Part shown: positions 49,874 to 54,073 of the stretch, piece by piece
Layout of the letters: every line of letters starts with the position of its first letter
Position numbering within the stretch: position 1 is the stretch's first letter
From: Prolixibacteraceae bacterium
GTDB lineage: Bacteria > Bacteroidota > Bacteroidia > Bacteroidales > Prolixibacteraceae
Direction: 5' to 3'
Length of the DNA stretch: 54,073 bases
Assembly (NCBI GenBank): GCA_023228025.1
Contig: JALOCD010000014.1
Coordinates: forward strand, 1-54,073
Made by a program: the position numbers and the translations under genes
Notes under the pieces: model-generated
The model's input: the letters and a program-made list of their open reading frames with translations, nothing else
Database searches by the model: none
Told to the model about the DNA's origin: nothing

Positions 49874-51151
49874 ATGAGAAAGCACATTCAAAATATTATC
49901 GCATCCATTTTTATTCTTGGAATGGTTGTCGGTGGATGTAGGGACAAGTACACCGAAGAGTATCTTTCGTTGGAACCGGTTTATCTGAGCTACAAGGATT
50001 TCAGGGCATCGGTAAAAGTCATCAGTCAGCATGACCTGGTGAAACCGGGTAAAATCTACACGATTGGCAATTACATTTTCATCAACGAAATCATGAAAGG
50101 GGTCCATGTTTACAACAACCTCAATCCGGCTGCGCCCGCTTATGTTGGCTTCATCAACATTCCCGGCAATGTTGACCTTGCAGTGAAAAACAACATCATG
50201 TATGCCGACAGTTACCTTGACCTTGTTGCGATAGATATTACTGATCCCGCCAATGCTAAGGAGGTAGGCAGGGTAAAGGAGGTTTTCCCCTATTCATTGC
50301 CCGCTTACACCCAAACAGAATATCGTATTGGACAGGTTGACAATACAAAGGGTGTCGTTGTCGACTGGGAGGTCAAGACCGTCCGAAAGGAGATCGAGAC
50401 CATCAATTACCCGATCTATCCCATGTTGTATGGGGCCAAGTCTGATATGGTGTCGGCCAACGTTCCGGGAAGTGCAGAATCATCTTCATCCGGCAGCGGC
50501 GGTTCGATGGCGCGGTTCGGGCTTACCGGAAATTCGCTGGTGGCAGTAGGAAACTATCTGTACTATAATTTTGACCTGACCGATCCTGGTAACCCTAAAC
50601 TTGCAGCAAAATCTCAACTTAACTGGGGAATTGAAACCATGTTCCTAACCGGGAAGAACATGTTTTTAGGCACGACCAATGGCATGCTTGTCTATGATCT
50701 CAGCGATCCAAATAAGCCGGTCTACCTTTCTACTTTCTGGCATGCGACCGGATGCGATCCGGTGGTGGTGCAAAACAACCGTGCCTATGTGACCATCCGC
50801 GGGGGAAATATGTGCGGCAGTCTGATCAACAGGCTGGATGTGCTGGATGTCACAACCCTAACGAAACCAGTTCTTATTCGCTCCTACAACATGGACAATC
50901 CCTATGGGCTGGGTATTAACGATGATATTTTGTTCGTATGTGACGGTACCTCCGGATTAAAAATTTACAATGCCGCAGACCCATTGCAAATCACTGAACA
51001 TTTGCTGGCAAGATTCCCGAATATCCAGGCTTACGACGTGATCCCTCTCAGCAAATCCCTGTTGATGATCGGCAGCGATGGCTTTTACCAGTATGATTAT
51101 TCGGATCTCACGAACATTAAACAGATTAGCGTGATCAGGGCGAAGAAGTGA
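49874..51151 (+). CDS. LVIVD-repeat lipoprotein, copy 1
   Basis: 425 residues. Lipoprotein signal MRKHIQNIIASIFILGMVVGGC. The rest is made of LVIVD-like repeats forming a beta propeller, e.g. GVHVYNNLNPAAPAYVGFIN, VAIDITDPANAKEVGRVKEV, LVYDLSDPNKPVYLSTFWHA and IYNAADPLQITEHLLARFPN. Surface-exposed or periplasmic; ligand unknown. Its stop codon TGA lies in the first word of the hairpin that follows. Confidence 0.85.
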   Translation: MRKHIQNIIASIFILGMVVGGCRDKYTEEYLSLEPVYLSYKDFRASVKVISQHDLVKPGKIYTIGNYIFINEIMKGVHVYNNLNPAAPAYVGFINIPGNVDLAVKNNIMYADSYLDLVAIDITDPANAKEVGRVKEVFPYSLPAYTQTEYRIGQVDNTKGVVVDWEVKTVRKEIETINYPIYPMLYGAKSDMVSANVPGSAESSSSGSGGSMARFGLTGNSLVAVGNYLYYNFDLTDPGNPKLAAKSQLNWGIETMFLTGKNMFLGTTNGMLVYDLSDPNKPVYLSTFWHATGCDPVVVQNNRAYVTIRGGNMCGSLINRLDVLDVTTLTKPVLIRSYNMDNPYGLGINDDILFVCDGTSGLKIYNAADPLQITEHLLARFPNIQAYDVIPLSKSLLMIGSDGFYQYDYSDLTNIKQISVIRAKK

Positions 51152-51241
51152 CTACAGTGAACTAGAGTGAACTAAAGTGCCTAAAGTTTGGGGCTCCGGA
51201 AATTTAAAGAAAGGAGCGAAAAACTTTAGGCACTTTAGTTT
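51147..51241. repeat. GGACTCC-family hairpin, AGTGAACTA words
   Basis: Left arm from 51147 (AGTGACTACAGTGAACTAG then AGTGAACTAAAGTGCCTA). A perfect 20-bp pairing joins 51170-51189 with 51221-51240. The 35-nt loop opens TTGGGGCTCCGG, a variant of GGACTCC. The left arm contains the stop codon of the LVIVD gene. Confidence 0.9.
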
Positions 51242-51325
51242 ATATCCGACATTTTTCTATCCTTTCCTGCAACCTTTTTCGATCTCCCTACATCTTAATG
51301 TTATAACCTATAAATTACCTAAATA

Positions 51326-52078
51326 ATGAAGATTACGCTATTTGCATTGGCTTTGTTATTCACTTTCCCCCTATTTGGTCAGGGCAGGAAACGGGATGTT
51401 GTCTACCTGAAAAATGGGAGTATTTTGCGTGGGACCATCGTGTTGCAGGATCCTGGGAACCTAATCCAGTTAAGGACCACCGACTACAGTTTGTGGGTTT
51501 TTAAAGAGGATCAAATTGACAGCATCAAACGTATGCCTTCCCCAAGTATTGTACTCAAAACAGGCTACTTTAACCTGACCGAAATTGGCGTTTTGACCGG
51601 AAATCATACCAATAACAACAAGGTTCCCTTCACCTTGCTCAACGTCAGCGGCTGGAATTTCAAAAGTGGTTTTGCAGCCGGAGTTGGGGTAGGAGTCGAT
51701 TTCTCCAACGAGACCCACTTCCCTGTTGTTGCGGATTTCAGGTACTACCTGCGTGAGAAGAGACCAATACCTTTTGTCTCACTACAGGCTGGATTTTCCA
51801 TCCCGTTGGGCGCATCCCAGGGAGCGATCAGGAATGCTATTCATAACTACAATTTGAATAGTAACTTCTATCCGTTAACAAACCAAACAGTCAAGTCCCT
51901 GGTCGGCTTTCAGATCAATCCTGCTGTTGGTATCCAGTTTCCAATACAGGATAACCTGGCCCTTACTTTGGGTGCGGGTTACAGATGGATGCGATACCGG
52001 TACAGCGGGAGCAACGATTATCGCTTAGAGGTCGACATCAACCGTTTGTCTTTAAAAGTAGGTTTACTTTTTAAATAA
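51326..52078 (+). CDS. Outer-membrane beta-barrel protein, copy 2
   Basis: 250 residues, a clear paralogue of 49099-49866: signal MKITLFALALLFTFPLFGQ, GRKRDVVYLKNGSILRGTIV, SLWVFKEDQIDSI, then barrel strands ending LSLKVGLLFK. Most changes are in the extracellular-loop-like middle (NAIHNYNLNSNFYPLT), typical of exposed loops. Linked to the second LVIVD gene by an 8-bp gap. Confidence 0.75.
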   Translation: MKITLFALALLFTFPLFGQGRKRDVVYLKNGSILRGTIVLQDPGNLIQLRTTDYSLWVFKEDQIDSIKRMPSPSIVLKTGYFNLTEIGVLTGNHTNNNKVPFTLLNVSGWNFKSGFAAGVGVGVDFSNETHFPVVADFRYYLREKRPIPFVSLQAGFSIPLGASQGAIRNAIHNYNLNSNFYPLTNQTVKSLVGFQINPAVGIQFPIQDNLALTLGAGYRWMRYRYSGSNDYRLEVDINRLSLKVGLLFK

Positions 52079-52086
52079 TAAAACAT

Positions 52087-53364
52087 ATGAAAAAGCACAT
52101 TCAAAATATTTTAACGTCCATTCTTCTATTCGGGTTGATAGCTACCAGCTGCAGGGATAAATTTAATGTGGAGTATAAAGCCATGGTACCGGTCTACATG
52201 AGTTATTCGGAACTTAGGACTTCCGTGAAAGTGGTCAGCCAGCAGGACCTGGTGAAACCCGGAAAGATATACTCCTACGGCAACTATATCTTTATCAACG
52301 AAAACATGAAAGGGGTTCATGTTTACAACAACAGCAATCCTGCAGCTCCCCAATCCGTTGGCTTTATCAACATTCCAGGGAATATCGACCTGGTGGTGAA
52401 AAACAACATCATGTATGCGGATAGTTACATCGACCTGGTCGCGATAGATGTAACGGATCCCGCCAACGCCAAAGAGGTGGGAAGGACGAAAGGTGTATTC
52501 CCTTATATGATGCCGCTTTACCCAGAGACAGAGTACAAAAGAGGTAATGTGAACACAGCCTTGGGAGTTGTTGTAAATTGGGAGGTAAAGACGGTAAAAG
52601 AAGAGATGGAGTCCAACGATTATGGGAATGTTTATGCTTATGACTATCTCAATTTAAATACCAAATTAGATGCATTGGCAACCATGGGGGCACCCGGCAT
52701 AGGAGGGTCGATGGCAAGATTCGGACTTACCGGAAATTCGTTGGTGGCAGTTGACAAAAATAGTTTGTATTACAATTTTGATCTAACGGAACCAACCAAC
52801 CCAAAACGCGCTTACTGGGATTATATAAGAGGTGGAGTTGTTGAAACCATGTTTCTCTCCGGCAAATATATGTTCCTGGGAACCAGTAACGGGATGCTGA
52901 TTTATGATCTCAGCGACCCGATGAAACCGGTTTACCTCTCCACTTTTTGGCATATGACCGGCTGCGATCCGGTTGTGGTGCAAAACAACAAGGCTTATGT
53001 GACCCTTCGCAGCGGTGTTACCTGCGCCAACAGGTCCACCAATGAACTGAGCGTGTTAGATATTACGGACGTGAAAGCTCCGAACCTTCTTCGTTCCTAT
53101 GGGATGGACAATCCCCATGGTTTGTGCATCAGCGACGAAATCTTGTTCGTCTGCGACGGCAATTCGGGATTGAAAGTATACAATGCGGCCAATCCGTTGC
53201 TGATCTCCGAAAACCTGCTGGCAAAATTTCCCGGCATCAATGCTTATGATGTCATCCCCTTGGGCAAGTCCCTGTTGATGATCGGCAGCGACGGCTTTTA
53301 CCAGTACGATTATTCGGATCTCACGAACATTAAACAGATTAGCGTGATCAGGGCGAAGAAGTGA
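52087..53364 (+). CDS. LVIVD-repeat lipoprotein, copy 2
   Basis: 425 residues, paralogue of 49874-51151: signal MKKHIQNILTSILLFGLIATSC, GVHVYNNSNPAAPQSVGFIN, VAIDVTDPANAKEVGRTKGV, LIYDLSDPMKPVYLSTFWHM. The two genes have diverged in the middle but their last 59 bp, and nearly all of the following hairpin arm, are the same. Likely an outer-membrane pair with the barrel protein. Confidence 0.85.
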   Translation: MKKHIQNILTSILLFGLIATSCRDKFNVEYKAMVPVYMSYSELRTSVKVVSQQDLVKPGKIYSYGNYIFINENMKGVHVYNNSNPAAPQSVGFINIPGNIDLVVKNNIMYADSYIDLVAIDVTDPANAKEVGRTKGVFPYMMPLYPETEYKRGNVNTALGVVVNWEVKTVKEEMESNDYGNVYAYDYLNLNTKLDALATMGAPGIGGSMARFGLTGNSLVAVDKNSLYYNFDLTEPTNPKRAYWDYIRGGVVETMFLSGKYMFLGTSNGMLIYDLSDPMKPVYLSTFWHMTGCDPVVVQNNKAYVTLRSGVTCANRSTNELSVLDITDVKAPNLLRSYGMDNPHGLCISDEILFVCDGNSGLKVYNAANPLLISENLLAKFPGINAYDVIPLGKSLLMIGSDGFYQYDYSDLTNIKQISVIRAKK

Positions 53365-53472
53365 CTAAAGTGAACTAGAGTGAACTAAAGTGCCTAAAGT
53401 TTTGGACTCCGAAAATTCTTTGAAGAAGTACAAACTTTAGGTACTCTTGGCACTTTAGGCATTTTAGGCACT
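53360..53472. repeat. GGACTCC-family hairpin, AGTGAACTA words, second copy
   Basis: Left arm 53360-53403 differs from 51147-51190 by a single base. The 33-nt loop opens TTTGGACTCCG. The right arm (53434-53472) has AGGCACT/TTGGCACTTT/AGGCATTTT words and is longer than in the 51-kb copy. It overlaps the LVIVD gene stop and reaches the end of the convergent aldo/keto reductase gene. Confidence 0.9.
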
Positions 53473-53475
53473 ATA

Positions 53476-54073
53476 TTATTTCAATATCGCCTCAATTGCC
53501 TGCAATTCTCCCCCGTCAAAGTAAAGATTTTTTTGAGCCAGAAGATTGTCGCTGAGTTGTTTTACTGAACTTGCGCCAATCAGCACTGAAGTTACCCGTT
53601 CATCTTTCAGCAGCCAGGCGATCGCCATCTGCGCCAGTGTTTGGCCGCGTTGCTGGGCAATTTTGTTCAGCGCTTTTACCTTTTCGAGGGCCGGCGCTAC
53701 CTGCTCTGGTTTCAGAAAACCCCAGGATTTGGACGCCCTGGACCCTTCCGGAATATTGTTCAGGTAACGGTCTGTCAGCAATCCCTGCGCAAGCGGAGAG
53801 AATGCGATTACGCCAATCCCCTCTTTCTCAACGGTATCCAGCAGCTCCTTTTCGACCCAACGTTCGAACATGGAATATTTGGGCTGGTGAATCAGGCAGG
53901 GAGTTCCCAAACGGCGCAGGATCCCTGCGGCTTCCCGAGTCTGCTCGGCAGTATAATTTGAGACACCTGCATAGAGGGCTTTCCCCGAACGAACGGCCTG
54001 GTCGAGGGCCATCATGGTCTCTTCGAGGGGCGTATTTGGATCGGGACGGTGGGAGTAGAAGATATCTACATAG
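53476..54073 (-). CDS. Aldo/keto reductase, N-terminus beyond window edge
   Basis: The frame is open from 53476 to the right edge (199 codons seen) and continues upstream of the internal ATG at 54015 as YVDIFYSHRPDPNTPLEET, so the true start is outside. Resembles YghZ/L-glyceraldehyde 3-phosphate reductases: ALYAGVSNYTAEQTREA, LIHQPKYSMFERWVEKELL, VIAFSPLAQGLLTDRYL and SVLIGASSVKQLSDNL for NADPH binding. Cytoplasmic aldehyde detoxification or sugar metabolism. Nothing suggests it is broken. Confidence 0.92.
   Translation of the reverse strand, partial: YVDIFYSHRPDPNTPLEETMMALDQAVRSGKALYAGVSNYTAEQTREAAGILRRLGTPCLIHQPKYSMFERWVEKELLDTVEKEGIGVIAFSPLAQGLLTDRYLNNIPEGSRASKSWGFLKPEQVAPALEKVKALNKIAQQRGQTLAQMAIAWLLKDERVTSVLIGASSVKQLSDNLLAQKNLYFDGGELQAIEAILK

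Overview
The window looks like a chromosome segment of a Bacteroidota bacterium, probably an environmental or anaerobic member of the Bacteroidales/Marinilabiliales group. Reasons: several genes have a Bacteroidota-type -7 box (TAnnTTTG) upstream; the order ileS - dksA-like - lspA; families typical of the phylum (LVIVD lipoproteins, an ECF sigma factor followed by an inner-membrane/beta-barrel protein, Gfo/Idh/MocA enzymes with Tat signals, DUF47 plus PiT). The genus is not determinable from sequence reading alone. No rRNA, tRNA, CRISPR array, integrase or transposase was seen.

Layout. 1-2.7 kb: truncated aldehyde dehydrogenase, then an AbiE-type toxin-antitoxin pair with an operator candidate. 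2.9-8.4 kb: two tandem lspA paralogues, a DksA-like protein lacking zinc cysteines, and a type-2 isoleucyl-tRNA synthetase whose HIGH box reads GIHH. 8.8-11.4 kb: a type II restriction-modification island (Eco47II-like nuclease, m5C methyltransferase with an N-terminal MerR-like helix-turn-helix, Vsr endonuclease). 11.4-19.7 kb: FMN protein, GlxA-type regulator, then a one-directional run of small stand-alone genes (VOC, RibD-C, SRPBCC, alpha/beta hydrolase, DoxX-like) mixed with at least three decayed genes, ending in a 1-kb non-coding stretch of hairpins. 20-27 kb: asnS, rpoN, and a phosphate group (DUF47, PiT, histidine kinase, response regulator). 27-34 kb: sugar isomerase, two Gfo/Idh/MocA proteins, a membrane-tethered M15-type peptidase, and a NapC-like tetraheme cytochrome fused to a SUMF1-type domain. 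33.6-39 kb: methyltransferase, coiled-coil protein, pdxH, DEAD helicase, dprA. 39-40.2 kb: a PIN-domain toxin-antitoxin module bracketed by two 160-bp copies of the dprA 5' end. 40-44 kb: small secreted protein, dnaG, NAD-dependent epimerase. 44.6-53.4 kb: lipoprotein, ECF sigma factor and membrane/barrel partner, second lipoprotein, serpin, and a tandemly duplicated barrel-plus-LVIVD two-gene unit. The right edge cuts an aldo/keto reductase.

The most unusual feature is not a gene. Many intergenic spaces hold hairpins whose arms are built from a short word repeated several times and repeated inverted on the other side. The word differs between sites. One subfamily (8.45, 28.1, 51.2 and 53.4 kb) also has a 33-36 nt loop that opens with a shared GGACTCC-like motif. 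Two further elements (19.4 and 37.6 kb) share one layout with a C-for-T change at each copy of their word, and two REP-like hairpins (37.7 and 40.8 kb) show a compensatory base-pair change with identical 35-nt loops. Several hairpins overlap or abut stop codons. This set, together with the dprA-bracketed toxin-antitoxin module and the cytochrome-SUMF1 fusion, is what deserves a second look.
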